A DNA stretch of 64,000 nucleotides, taken from Bombyx mori. Lineage: Eukaryota; Arthropoda; Insecta; Lepidoptera; Bombycidae. The stretch covers positions 1,054,001 to 1,118,000 of the forward strand of contig NC_085107.1 in NCBI RefSeq assembly GCF_030269925.1, in the 5' to 3' direction. The position numbers were made by a program, and so were the translations under genes. Positions 20,121 to 30,300 of this stretch are shown piece after piece; positions within the stretch are counted from its first letter, which is position 1, and each line of letters begins with the position of its first letter. The notes below the pieces were generated by a model. That model had not been told where the DNA came from. It saw nothing but the letters and a program-made list of their open reading frames with translations, and did not search any database.

Positions 20121-22688
20121 CCCGGCGAGCATGAGGTGAAAAAAAGTTACATCAAGAATGTGGCAGGGTATGACATACCCATATTTTGTTGTACTATAAT
20201 ATTGTTCTTATTATTATTTACTCAATTATGTTGATCTTATTTTGTAAAATAATGGTTTATTTAATGGCATTCAATGAAAGAAGTTTTTAATTATGAAATT
20301 ATTATTATTTATTAATCTTTTTCTTAAACACAGTAATTTTAGCAACAAACATTTAGAGGTTTACAAAAATCAACAATTTAACAAAAATATTATTCTTTGG
20401 AATATAAATCAACCTAATACTGAAAGATAATGAGATTCTTTTCATTATAAAACATATAATTATTTTTTTAAACTAAAAATATGATCAAAGACTACTGTCG
20501 AGTTCAGCACAATTTTCGCAAAGAAATTTTGCGTGCTCCATACATATGGGCTTGGCACAAGCATTGCAGGAATGCTTGGTTTTTCTATCCTTCTTGTATG
20601 GACAATCCTGGCATCTGACATATCGCCCAGGTACATTCACATGTCTTGGTGATGGTTCACCTAGCTGTTTCTCGATTCGCTGGCGGAGGTAGGTGGGAAT
20701 ATTTTTCTTTTTATTTCTTGAATGCAGATGTTCGTAAATCATTGATAAGCCCAAACTACGAATGAATTCTGTTCTCTTGATCGTAACGTTTTTATTTGTT
20801 CGATAAATAATGCAAGCATTTATAGCTGCCATGTTCAAGACACCATAGAATAAAGTCATAGGCCATCGTTTACTGTTGCGAGAAACGTTGTAATTGGCAC
20901 ACAACTCATCAACCACATCAACGCCAGCTTTGGTCGAATTATAGAATGTTATCATTTCAGGTTTTTGTTTCTCTCCTGTAGATTCATCTATTGAGTTATC
21001 ATGATGCATGGTGGACATAACAACAACCACCTTGTTCTTCTTTGGCGCATAGGAAACGAGTGTAATATCTTTTTGAAACCCAAAGACTGAACTGTTAGGT
21101 TGTCTGTCAGTTCTAATGAAAGATTCGGGAATCTGTCTCTTGTTTTTTCGTACAGTTCCAACCGACGTGAGTCGATACTCATTTAGTAGATGCAGCATTA
21201 GCTCATATCCGGTGAACCAATTATCGAATGTCACGTTGCGATGTGATCGTGCAACTGGTTGAATGAGTCTCTCCACTACTTCAAAGGGTCTATTACTAAC
21301 TGCATATGGTCCCGACGGTTGTTTTCCTGCGTACACTTCCAAATTCACGACATAAAAGTTTTTTGCATCGACTAGAGCCAAAATTTTTATACCGTACTTG
21401 GCTGGTTTATTTGGAATGTAGACACGAAACAGGCATCGACCTCTAAATGATAGTAGCATCTCATCGATAGTCAGAAACTCACTTGGGGAGTACGCATTCT
21501 GACAGCATTGAACAAACTGGTCAAAAATGCTTCTGAAGGCAGCCATATTATCAGTTTGTTTACGCTCATCTCTCGTAGATTTGTCATCAAAACGAATATT
21601 ATTTTGCAGAAACTGAAATCTCTGGAGTGACATTGTGGTGCGAAATATATCAACGCCAGTTCCATCGGTTCGCCAAAGATCTTTCAAACTCTGTCGATTA
21701 GATTTGATAAGGCCAGCTAAGTACAATAATGCAATTAATGCTTTCAATTCACATAATGTGGTTTCTTGCATGTAGAAAGAAGTTTCAGCACTCGAATTTT
21801 CAGCAGCAGTTTTGGTTTGTCTATGGCGAATTGACGAATTAGTGTGGGTCAAAATTTCTTGTAGCATATCTGAAGTGACAAAAATATTCCAGCATTCATA
21901 CTCTGTAGAAGCATCCCTTGCAATATTTTTTACTTGAGCTTGCTCTGTTACGATGTTTTCGGAACGAAGCCTTACGTTTGGACGTTGACAATTTTTATAC
22001 CACTTGGTACCGTCTTTTGACGTATAAAAAGGGCCACTCACTTGTCGAGAAGCTGAAGCTCTCTGCCTGACGAGAGACAATGGTAAATCGTCATCGGGGT
22101 CACTATCTGATTCGTTTGCTATTATTGCATTTGCTTCTTCCTGCCTGGAGTTGGATGGAACATCAACTGAATCTATCCGCTCTTCTTCTGTGTCATAATT
22201 CACTTCGTGCTCACTACAGTGATCGGTTTCATCTTCTGAACTGGATTCATCAGAATAATCACTTAGCTCCTCCTCTAACATGGCACGGATTCGCTCTTCT
22301 TGTCTTTCAATATCCATTTTGATCAAAAACTGAAAATAATAAAAAAAAACTCAACTAAAGGAACGAAAGACAACCGATACAGTAAATCATAAAAAAAGAA
22401 CAATGGATAACATAAAAATACCAATAAAACAGTTGAAATTAATAATCGGAAAAATTACATAAAAAAAATACGTCAACAATGAGGCAGGGTATAACATACC
22501 CGAAACAGGTTTGCACACGAATATCTCGCCGGTGTCCCGTGCCACACTGCGATCACGCCACTATCCCCTCCCGCACGCTCCTGCCTCCAGCTACTGAGCG
22601 CGCTAGTGTTGTCAGACGAAAATTTTATAAAATACACAACTTTAAAATTTTACCAGGGTATGAGATACCCTGCCTCATGCTCGCCGGG
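20121..22688 (-). mobile_element. piggyBac-family transposon, apparently intact (2568 bp), yabusame-like
   Basis: Perfect 16-bp inverted ends CCCGGCGAGCATGAGG at 20121-20136 and, inverted, 22673-22688. Both flanks read ATAA (20117-20120, 22689-22692) rather than the TTAA expected of piggyBac. Near-palindromic subterminal motifs GGCAGGGTATRACATACCC lie at 20162-20180 and 22483-22501, with a variant next to the right end (22653-22672). The transposase is uninterrupted, so the element looks young. I recall that the Bombyx piggyBac-like element yabusame-1 encodes a 610-residue protein; the length here is the same, but identity was not checked. Confidence 0.92.
20485..22317 (-). CDS. piggyBac-type transposase, 610 aa, intact
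   Basis: Single uninterrupted frame. The first ATG on the - strand is at 22317 (the upstream in-frame codon at 22324-22326 is TTG), giving 610 residues. An acidic, Ser/Glu/Asp-rich N-terminus (about residues 15-80) precedes the DDE-type catalytic core. The three expected aspartates are in TIDEM (D285), FDNWF (D365) and GVDVVD (D467, with D470 adjacent). The C-terminus has the cysteine-rich zinc-binding domain (Cys at 569, 572, 584, 587, 592, 600, 603, with His 594) used by piggyBac proteins to bind their ends and for nuclear targeting. It cuts and pastes its own element. No key residue is missing, so it could be active. A domesticated role is unlikely because both terminal repeats remain. Confidence 0.93.
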   Translation of the reverse strand: MDIERQEERIRAMLEEELSDYSDESSSEDETDHCSEHEVNYDTEEERIDSVDVPSNSRQEEANAIIANESDSDPDDDLPLSLVRQRASASRQVSGPFYTSKDGTKWYKNCQRPNVRLRSENIVTEQAQVKNIARDASTEYECWNIFVTSDMLQEILTHTNSSIRHRQTKTAAENSSAETSFYMQETTLCELKALIALLYLAGLIKSNRQSLKDLWRTDGTGVDIFRTTMSLQRFQFLQNNIRFDDKSTRDERKQTDNMAAFRSIFDQFVQCCQNAYSPSEFLTIDEMLLSFRGRCLFRVYIPNKPAKYGIKILALVDAKNFYVVNLEVYAGKQPSGPYAVSNRPFEVVERLIQPVARSHRNVTFDNWFTGYELMLHLLNEYRLTSVGTVRKNKRQIPESFIRTDRQPNSSVFGFQKDITLVSYAPKKNKVVVVMSTMHHDNSIDESTGEKQKPEMITFYNSTKAGVDVVDELCANYNVSRNSKRWPMTLFYGVLNMAAINACIIYRTNKNVTIKRTEFIRSLGLSMIYEHLHSRNKKKNIPTYLRQRIEKQLGEPSPRHVNVPGRYVRCQDCPYKKDRKTKHSCNACAKPICMEHAKFLCENCAELDSSL

Positions 22689-22692
22689 ATAA

Positions 22693-23934
22693 TCTACGAT
22701 TACATGCTTAGCCTATTAAAAAGAGATGAAATTTGTTGAATAAGATTTAAATATTTTAAAACTACGGTTACATACATTGAATATTATATTAAAATTAGTA
22801 AGCTAAACGTCTGGAAACCTGGCTCCTTTATTAGGTAAAGACGTTTTTTTATGTTGTAAATGCGACCTTACGAACCTAACCATCTTTAATATATATCCCC
22901 CTGATAAAATCAGTCCTTGCACGTTTTCTTCCTATATTCCATTTGTGCGCTATTTCCAAACATTCAAAAACGTTAATTATATTATTATACGGAAAATAAA
23001 CCACATCAAGAAGTAGGATAAGAGTAGTAATATGTTGAATAAGACAAACATAATGAATGTAGGGACATAAGCCACAGGGTCGTCCTCTGGTGAGAGCATC
23101 CTCGTGTCTTATGTTTAAGAAATAACTAAACTAAACATGAGACTGATAGCCAACACGTTAGTTAATAGAATAACCTAGTTTGTGTGAACTTATGTTACGA
23201 ATGCCTCAGCTTAATATCTAACACCGAATATGCTTAAATACTAAAAAGATTCGTGCAGTTATAACTAACGTGTTGTAGTTGAACCCAAACGGGACTTGGT
23301 TGTACGAAAAAAATACAAATTTTTCAATTTAATGCGAGCCAAACAAAAAAGTGAAAAATAATCTCTTTGGTAGCGACAAAGCCCCGTTTCGTTCGTGAAC
23401 GACTATCGAAATGGCGATCGGTACTCGCAGCCTAATGGTTGAATATAAAAACCAAGCAAAACAGTACAACGATGTAGATAAGTAATAGTAGTTCATAATC
23501 AACTTCGTAATCTATAAAATACATTTAGAAACCTCTTCCGACTATTATAAGCGTTCGGCAATTAAATAGCCAGTTGCTCACATCAATGAACACGGCAAAT
23601 CTGAATACAAAACAAATGGGCCTACTTAAAAAAACGAAAGACAAATAGTAGAGAATTTTGATGATATTGGTTTAGTTTAAAATGTAATTATTATTTATCT
23701 TCAACTTGTTATCGCTACCTTAAGCTACGTGTATCGGCCGATGGAGTATCTTCTAGTCCTAGACGGCTCGACAAGCAAAACGGAAAAAGATCGAAGTATT
23801 CAAGTTTTCTTTTCGTCCGGTGTCTGAATGTAAATCTGTGAAAGGAAATTTAGTTGTAAAAATGCGACATTCGTTTGAATGTTACTGAATTGCTGCGCGC
23901 TGGGCAGGGACAAAGTGACACAAATTAAACAAAA
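22693..23934. other. No gene seen
   Basis: About 1.2 kb, AT-rich, many stops. No splice-flanked coding block and no recognisable repeat. Confidence 0.45.
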
Positions 23935-24141
23935 CTAGAGGTCCCGCAGTAGTCGAAATTCGACTATAATTAATTGGAATTGTAAGTTTGTACACTATTA
24001 TAATTGTAATTTATACTTCTATAATCACAAATTTCGCCAAGACTACCCTATAAAAAATATTAACAAAGACAAACAATATTTAATCTATTCTCAATTTGAC
24101 AACATATGCCAAGAACAAAAGTTTGACAATAAATAGTATGC

Positions 24142-25419
24142 ATGCGTGTGTGCTTCCCGGTCGTGCGCGGTGTTCCACAGGGGTCGGTGCTCGGCCCCCT
24201 TTTGTGGAATATCGGGTATGACTGGGTGCTGAGAGGTGCCCTCCTCCCGGGCCTGAGCGTAATATGTTACGCGGACGACACGTTGGTCGTGGCCCGGGGG
24301 GGGAGTTTTGCTGAGTCTGCCCGTCTTGCTACGGCTGGGGTGGCGCATGTCGTCGGCAAAATTAGGAGATTGGGCCTCGACGTGGCGCTCAGTAAATCCG
24401 AGGCCATGTGGTTCCACAGGCCCCGGAGAGTGCCACCTGTCGATGCCCATATCGTGGTTGGAGGCGTCCGTATCGGGGTCGGGGTGCAGTTGAAGTACCT
24501 CGGCCTCATTCTGGACAGTCGTTGGACCTTCCGTGCTCACTTTCAGAACCTGGTCCCTCGTTTGTTGGGGGTGGCCGGCGCGCTAAGCCGGCTTCTGCCC
24601 AACGTCGGGGGGCCTGACCAGGTGACGCGCCGTCTCTATACGGGGGTGGTGCGATCAATGGCCCTATACGGGGCACCCGTGTGGGGCCAGTCCCTGGCCG
24701 TGGGGGTGGCGAAGCTGCTGCAACGGCCGCAACGCACCATCGCGGTCAGGGTCATCCGTGGTTATCGCACCATCTCCTTTGAGGCGGCGTGTGTACTGGC
24801 TGGGACGCCGCCTTGGGTTCTGGAAGCGGAGGCGCTCGCCGCTGACTATAGGTGGCGGGCTGAACTTCGTGCCCGGGGCGTGGCGCGTCCCAGCCCCAGT
24901 GTGGTCAGAGCACGGAGGGCCCAATCTCGGCGGTCCGTGCTGGAGTCATGGTCCAGACGGCTGGCTGATCCTTCGGCTGGTCGTAGGACCGTCGAGGCGA
25001 TTCGCCCGGTCCTTGTGGATTGGGTGAATCGTGACAGAGGACGCCTCATTTTCCGGCTTACGCAGGTGCTCACTGGGCATGGTTGTTTCGGTGAGTTCCT
25101 GCACCGGATCACAGCCGAGCCGACGGCAGATTGCCACCATTGTGGTTGCGACTTGGACACGGCAGAGCATACGCTCGTCGCCTGCCCCGCATGGGAGGGA
25201 TGGCGCCGTGTCCTCGTCGCAAAAATAGGAACCGACTTGTCGTTGCCGAGTGTTGTGGCATCGATGCTCGGCGACGACGAGTCGTGGAAGGCGATGCTCG
25301 ACTTCTGCGGGTGCACCATCTCGCAGAAGGAGGCGGCGGGGCGCGTGAGAGACGCACAATCCCGCCGCCGTCGAGCGGGGGCCAGGGAGGCGGATCTCGC
25401 CCAAGCCCTGGCCCTCTAA
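24142..25419 (+). CDS. Reverse-transcriptase C-terminal half, 425-codon open frame in truncated LINE
   Basis: Residues 1-4 come from the duplicated Helitron target; from Phe5 on it is LINE sequence. It contains PQGSVLGPLLWNIG (12-25), the catalytic YADD (43-46), the thumb region, and a C-x2-C-x8-H-x4-C zinc knuckle (C331, C334, H343, C348) typical of R1-clade LINEs. The fingers domain and the endonuclease are missing, so it cannot retrotranspose. The frame has no stop or shift, which points to a recent insertion. GC content is far above the surroundings. Long antisense frames here are shadows of this one. Confidence 0.8.
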   Translation: MRVCFPVVRGVPQGSVLGPLLWNIGYDWVLRGALLPGLSVICYADDTLVVARGGSFAESARLATAGVAHVVGKIRRLGLDVALSKSEAMWFHRPRRVPPVDAHIVVGGVRIGVGVQLKYLGLILDSRWTFRAHFQNLVPRLLGVAGALSRLLPNVGGPDQVTRRLYTGVVRSMALYGAPVWGQSLAVGVAKLLQRPQRTIAVRVIRGYRTISFEAACVLAGTPPWVLEAEALAADYRWRAELRARGVARPSPSVVRARRAQSRRSVLESWSRRLADPSAGRRTVEAIRPVLVDWVNRDRGRLIFRLTQVLTGHGCFGEFLHRITAEPTADCHHCGCDLDTAEHTLVACPAWEGWRRVLVAKIGTDLSLPSVVASMLGDDESWKAMLDFCGCTISQKEAAGRVRDAQSRRRRAGAREADLAQALAL

Positions 25420-25896
25420 GTGTTTCGGGTCCCCCTCACATGTCGGTCTGGGGACCGGCGAGGGGGGCCTAAGAAGACGACGTGCAAGCTGCTCTGCACG
25501 CGTTTTACGCAAGAGCATCCGGGTGATGGAAGGCCGGCTATCCTCGACCCACGCTGGTTCTGGCCCAGCGGGGTATTCCGTAGGGTAACCCACTCTAACC
25601 GGCGCCATCTAGGCGGGCTTCGGACGGTCTGCCGACCGAGAGGGCTGGTGGTCGTGGCGCCGACGACCGCCAGTCCGGCGTCCCGAGGGGGAGGGTGATG
25701 GGAGAGATGTGCTCCGCACTAAACGCTTCACTTTCCCCCCTTTGCCTTGTCATGAGTTCTGTCTCATGCGAGGTTTGGACGTTGGTTGTTGAGCGACAGG
25801 AGGTTTTAGTCAGTTCGACTCTGACATACCCCGCCCAGTATCCCCAGAAAAGGGCGGAAGTCCGGCGATTTCCTCCTGACCAAAAAAAAAAAAAAA
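24154..25896 (+). mobile_element. R1-clade-like LINE, 5' truncated, with 12-bp target duplication
   Basis: Ends in an A-run (25882-25896). The host Helitron sequence ATGCGTGTGTGC is duplicated at 24142-24153 and 25897-25908. The element starts in the middle of the reverse transcriptase, runs through the C-terminal domain to TAA (25417-25419), and continues with a GC-rich 3' UTR containing a T-arm-like hairpin (25809-25825). It is closely related to the decayed copy at 10366-12180. Confidence 0.88.
25809..25825 (+). other. T-arm-like hairpin in LINE 3' UTR
   Basis: GTCAG-TTCGACT-CTGAC: the same fold as 10435-10451 with one base pair changed on both sides (G-C to A-T), so the stem is kept. Confidence 0.6.
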
Positions 25897-26108
25897 ATGC
25901 GTGTGTGCGTCAAATACATGGTATGTAGTGTGTGTAATGTTTTCTTTATTGATTTAATGTATCTTTTACGCATTATTTAAAAAAAATATTAGCATTGTGC
26001 ACTTCTTCTCTATATTCTCTATAAGTGTGGAAAATTGCATACTCCTCCGTCCGCGCAATTTTCGTAAAAAGGGATACAAAGTTTTTGCTTCACGTATTAA
26101 TATATAGA

Positions 26109-26755
26109 TAAATGTGTTGTTTAATATAATATAATTTCTTAAATAAATTTATATGAATCATTATTTTTACAGAAATTTCTCGAATAATATTAAATGTGAA
26201 ATGTATATTGTATTGTATTGTACAGAAAGTAAAAGTTGGGTGGAGGTATAATAATTTCTTTATTACATAGATGGGTGTTGAAATCTACGTGCCACTTGTT
26301 GTTATTGGTTTTTGCAACCGGTATACTTTAGAATAAGGATACCGTTAGCTGCGTTGAAAGATGAGATCTAAGTTGTAATTGTATACTATAAAGATTTTCC
26401 CACCCTTCCAAATGGAAAGCAGGAATGCTCGGTTGCAGAAACAAACAGGGTAGTTCCTACCATTACAGGCTTATAATACGCCTCAGCATAAGTAAGAAGT
26501 AATTAGCGGTCTAGGAACTCATCGACTATGCTACAATATGATTTTACGGAGCAATACTCAAAACGCATGACAGTGCGAGGAATATTGACGTTATAACTAA
26601 TTCCGTTCGAATATCTCAAGTGTCCATTTCAAGTATCGATTGGTGCAGTGAATACACGAGTTTCCACTATCCGAAGTAAAGGGTTCACCTGGAGCTCATC
26701 CCAATATGCATGCCGCATATCACCTAAACTTCTTAAGGACAGAGTTTCCAGATTA
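26109..26755. other. Between Helitron D and the deleted mariner; no exon found
   Basis: The last exon of MGAT4 should lie downstream of 27155 on the - strand, possibly here. The - strand frame 26629-26886 crosses the mariner boundary, so it is not that exon. No convincing acceptor plus short conserved tail was found. Confidence 0.4.
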
Positions 26756-26757
26756 TA

Positions 26758-27143
26758 ATAGGTTGTTCGGAAAGTAATTTCGTTTTTTCTCGACAGGGGA
26801 TTTAAGTGGGTTTTTTCATTTAAGCCGTATAATTTTGATATGTTTTGAGAGCTCATATAGCAAGGCTTGTGTGTGAAAAATTCCAATTAATTTTACGCAG
26901 TAGGTTTTGGTTGATGCCCTTTTAAATATGGAGAGTCGTAAGCAGCATTTTCGACATATCTTACTGTTTTACTACAGTAAGGGTAAAAATGCTGTTCAAG
27001 CCAGAAAGAAATTGACCGATGTGTATGGAGAAGGTGTGTTGACAGTACGCCAGTGTCAGAACTGGTTCGCTAAATTTCAAGCTCTATGTATGGGTTCATT
27101 TTCACAAAAAAAAAAAAACGCAATTACTTTCCGAGCAACCCAA
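26758..27143 (+). mobile_element. Internally deleted mariner (386 bp)
   Basis: Ends ATAGGTTGTTCGGAAAGT and, inverted, TTGGGTTGCTCGGAAAGT lie between TA dinucleotides (26756-26757 and 27144-27145). Inside, from 26928, is the first part of a transposase (MESRKQHFRHILLFYYSKGK ... NWFAKF), about 45 residues of the HTH region, then a jump to the right end. It is a third mariner lineage in the window. It ends about 10 bp from an MGAT4 splice donor. Confidence 0.8.
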
Positions 27144-27154
27144 TAGTAACTCAC

Positions 27155-27374
27155 CTCGCTCAAGATGACCCAATACTTGCTATCCGCGTTAACTCTCAGT
27201 CTGATCGCTTTGACCAGAGAGAATTCCTCCTCCACGTCGCCGTCTGCTAGTCCAAATTCATCGAAGTGCAGGATAGTAGTGAAGTTGTTGTCCCCGAAAG
27301 CCGGTAAAACCTCTACAACGGTGTTGTAAAACTGATCCGTGATATGTTCAGCATTCCCACTCCGGAACGTAACC
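27155..27374 (-). CDS. Mgat4: MGAT4 exon 9 (residues 407-480)
   Basis: Acceptor TTATCCTACAG before 27374, donor GAG|GTGAGT after 27155. Reads VTFRSGNAEH ... LRVNADSKYWVILSE, the C-terminal lectin-like part, which in other MGAT4 proteins is followed by only a few residues. The donor shows that one more exon follows. Confidence 0.88.
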
Positions 27375-30300
27375 CTGTAGGATAATTTGTGTTAGTATGA
27401 TTAATGAGCACTAGTATTCTTTCTACAAAGGGATATGTATGCGGTTACAAATTGATCAAGAGATTATAACTAGTACTGTACTGTTTAATCGTCGCTAGGA
27501 CGAAGAGATAAAGGTTCGATTTTAAACTTAAGCATCGGCAAACAAAACAAAAAAGCTAATGCAATAGTGACGAGAAAAATCCAGTGTTTTTCTGAAGCGA
27601 TCGTTATTCAATTACATTCCTTATGGACTTATCTCTATATATTTATTTATTGTATTAATAAGTTGAAGTGCGACTGGTTGTTGTGCAATTCATTAAATGG
27701 TTTTGTTCAAAGAGTAAAATGAGTTCATTATTATAAGTGAGAAGCGGGCACCTAGACGTCACTTTGAAAGGATTAGTATCAATTCGTTTTGATTCTTAAC
27801 AACAGATTTTAAGCTTGAATTGTTGGTATTTTCTTCGGTTTTCGCGAATCTTAAATATAATTAAAACTACTTTAAAAACAACTAATAATTCAACAACTAT
27901 TAAGTATTCGTAAAGCATGAGATTAAACGACAAATGTATAATTATAATAAATACGTTTGGTTAATTAACACAATTTGAACATAAGCATTTTGTTTTTTTT
28001 TTTTATTTATTGCTTAGATGGGTGGACGAGCTCACAGCCCACCTGGTGTTAAGTGGTTACTGGAGCCTGGACACCTTGAGATATAAGTTCTAAGGTCTCA
28101 GTATAGTTACAACGGCTACCCCACCCTTCAAACCGAAACGCATTACTGCTTCACGGCAGAAATACGCAGGGCGGTGGTACCTACCCGTGCGGACTCACAA
28201 TAGGTCCTACCACCAGTGATTACGCAAATTATAATTTTGCGGGTTTTTTTTTTTTTGGTTTTTATTACACGATGTTATTCCTTCACCGTGGAAGTCAATC
28301 GTGAACATTTGTTAAGTACGTATTTCATTCGAAAAATTGGTACCCGCCTGCGGGATTCGAACACCGGTGCATCGCAACAACAAATGCACCGGACGTCTTA
28401 TCCTTTTAGGCCACGACGACTTCAACTTTCAAACTTTCAAAAACAGTTTCAGTTCATTTCAAACAACAAAAACTTAATATTCATTTGACACATTAGAAAC
28501 ATTAATTAATACGGAAGAACGATGTTTTCTTCTTCTTCTCATTCTACTCTAGATTGCTTCTGCACTTTCATACATTATTACTCTTCCGGTTCCAACGTAG
28601 ATAATGCTAAGTCGGATTAATTGACGCATTAGGTGTGTCATGGAAGATAGACACGACCCTAGACGTCAATTCATACGACTGAGCCACACCATGCTGATGC
28701 TGATGCTGACAGCCACAACTCACTGTATACACCATTAAACATAACATAACTCAAATCTAAAAAAAAAACGATGTACTCTGAGATATGCAAAATAATCTGA
28801 GTGCTCTGAGGAATTGTTCGAGATGATACCGGCATCTCGTTTTTACCATCGCACCGCCCGCCACCGGAGTAGAGTTCATCCATACTACTTGTAGCCACTG
28901 CGGTCATCCACATTGCGTTTCTAGAGGTCTTCCAGAGGTATTTGCCACGTACCATCCGGCTATGGAATGAGCTCCCCTCCACGGTGTTTCCCGAGCGCTA
29001 TGACATGTCCTTCTTCAAACGAGGCTTGTGGAGAGTATTAAGCGGTAGGCAGCTGCTCGGCTCTGCCCCTAGCATTGCTGAAGTCCATGGGCGACGGTAA
29101 CCACTCACCATCAGATGGATCGTATGCTCGTCTGCCTACAAGGGCAATAAAAAAAAATCTTTTGTAATAGGTACAACTTTAAGATTAGCAAGTAATTGTC
29201 AGTTAATTATAGTTCTTTTAATTTTAAATTATTGAAACCATAATTATTATTTTGACTTTATCACAGTAAAATTACCGCGCCTCATTAATTCAGAGATAAA
29301 TTTATTTCAATTATTTCATAAAACATTAAGCAAACGAAATATACATTTACGGGCTTATTCATAATGATTTATCGGATCTTTATCAGCCCCTAATAGCAAG
29401 ACCTAAAATCTTGTTTGTTTCATTTGCCTATCGAAAATTCTATAATATTCTTAATTCACAAGGACATTCTAGGGCCTTGGTGACTAAAACACTTTTAAGC
29501 AACTTTGCGTTTAATTATGAATAAATCCGTTAAAATTAGAGAAAATACATTTTGGAAACAAAATAGATTATTTAATAGCTACACACATCAAACAGGAAAC
29601 ATTATGAACTAGCCTAAAATTCAATAATAATGAAAACTTAAGAAATACTGTGTTGAAATTATCATTGACTTGACCCTACAGGGTGTGGTGCAATATTTCC
29701 CGAAGTTGAAAGAGTAGTAAACAAAATACATCTTTATTTAATTTACTACTCTATGTTTTGTCGGTACCACCACCTCACCTATTTCTGCCGTGAAGCAGCA
29801 ATGGGTTTCGGTTTGAAGGGAGGGCAGTCGTTGTAACTATACTGAGACGTTAGAACTCATACCTCAAGGTAAGTGGCGTCTATGGGTTCTAGAACCCGCT
29901 TAACACCAGGTGGGCTGTGATCTAAGCAATAAAAAAAAAGGTGGGCTCCTCGCTGACCTTACGATACCTGTTTGAGTAATTTAATTTGTTGTTTAAAGCT
30001 ATGTACATATTAACATTTGCAAGACAATTTCACGAAAATATAAAATTAATTGAAATAGATATATCGTAATAGAAACAAAATTTACGGCACTACTTTTATG
30101 TTTTTTTTATCGCATTTGTTAACGAATGAGCATTTGCGCTCACCGGACGATCATCACGACGGATCATCAACACCAGCAGTGTCAGAAGCATAACCGAGCC
30201 GCTGCCTACTTCAAAAGTATTTGTTACTAGTTCTACAAAGCTTAGACATGACTAGAGGGATTTGTAACAATAAAAAAAAATTAAACTTACTGTCAGAATA

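Larger units (their letters stand above)
23935..26108 (-). mobile_element. Helitron family H1 copy D, split by a LINE
   Basis: CTAG end at 23935-23938 (next to A on the + strand) and TC end at 26107-26108 followed by T, so the A|T insertion rule holds. Removing 24154-25908 restores a copy of about 419 bp like copies A and C. Confidence 0.85.

Noticed and set aside
20485..22326. 613-residue start for the piggyBac transposase
   Set aside because: The first codon of that version (22324-22326) is TTG; the first ATG gives 610 residues.
24946..25608. 220-codon - strand frame
   Set aside because: Antisense of the LINE reverse-transcriptase frame in GC-rich DNA; no motifs of its own.
26629..26886. 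Candidate last exon of MGAT4
   Set aside because: The frame crosses the left boundary of the mariner at 26758, and the host part has no similarity to MGAT4 C-termini.
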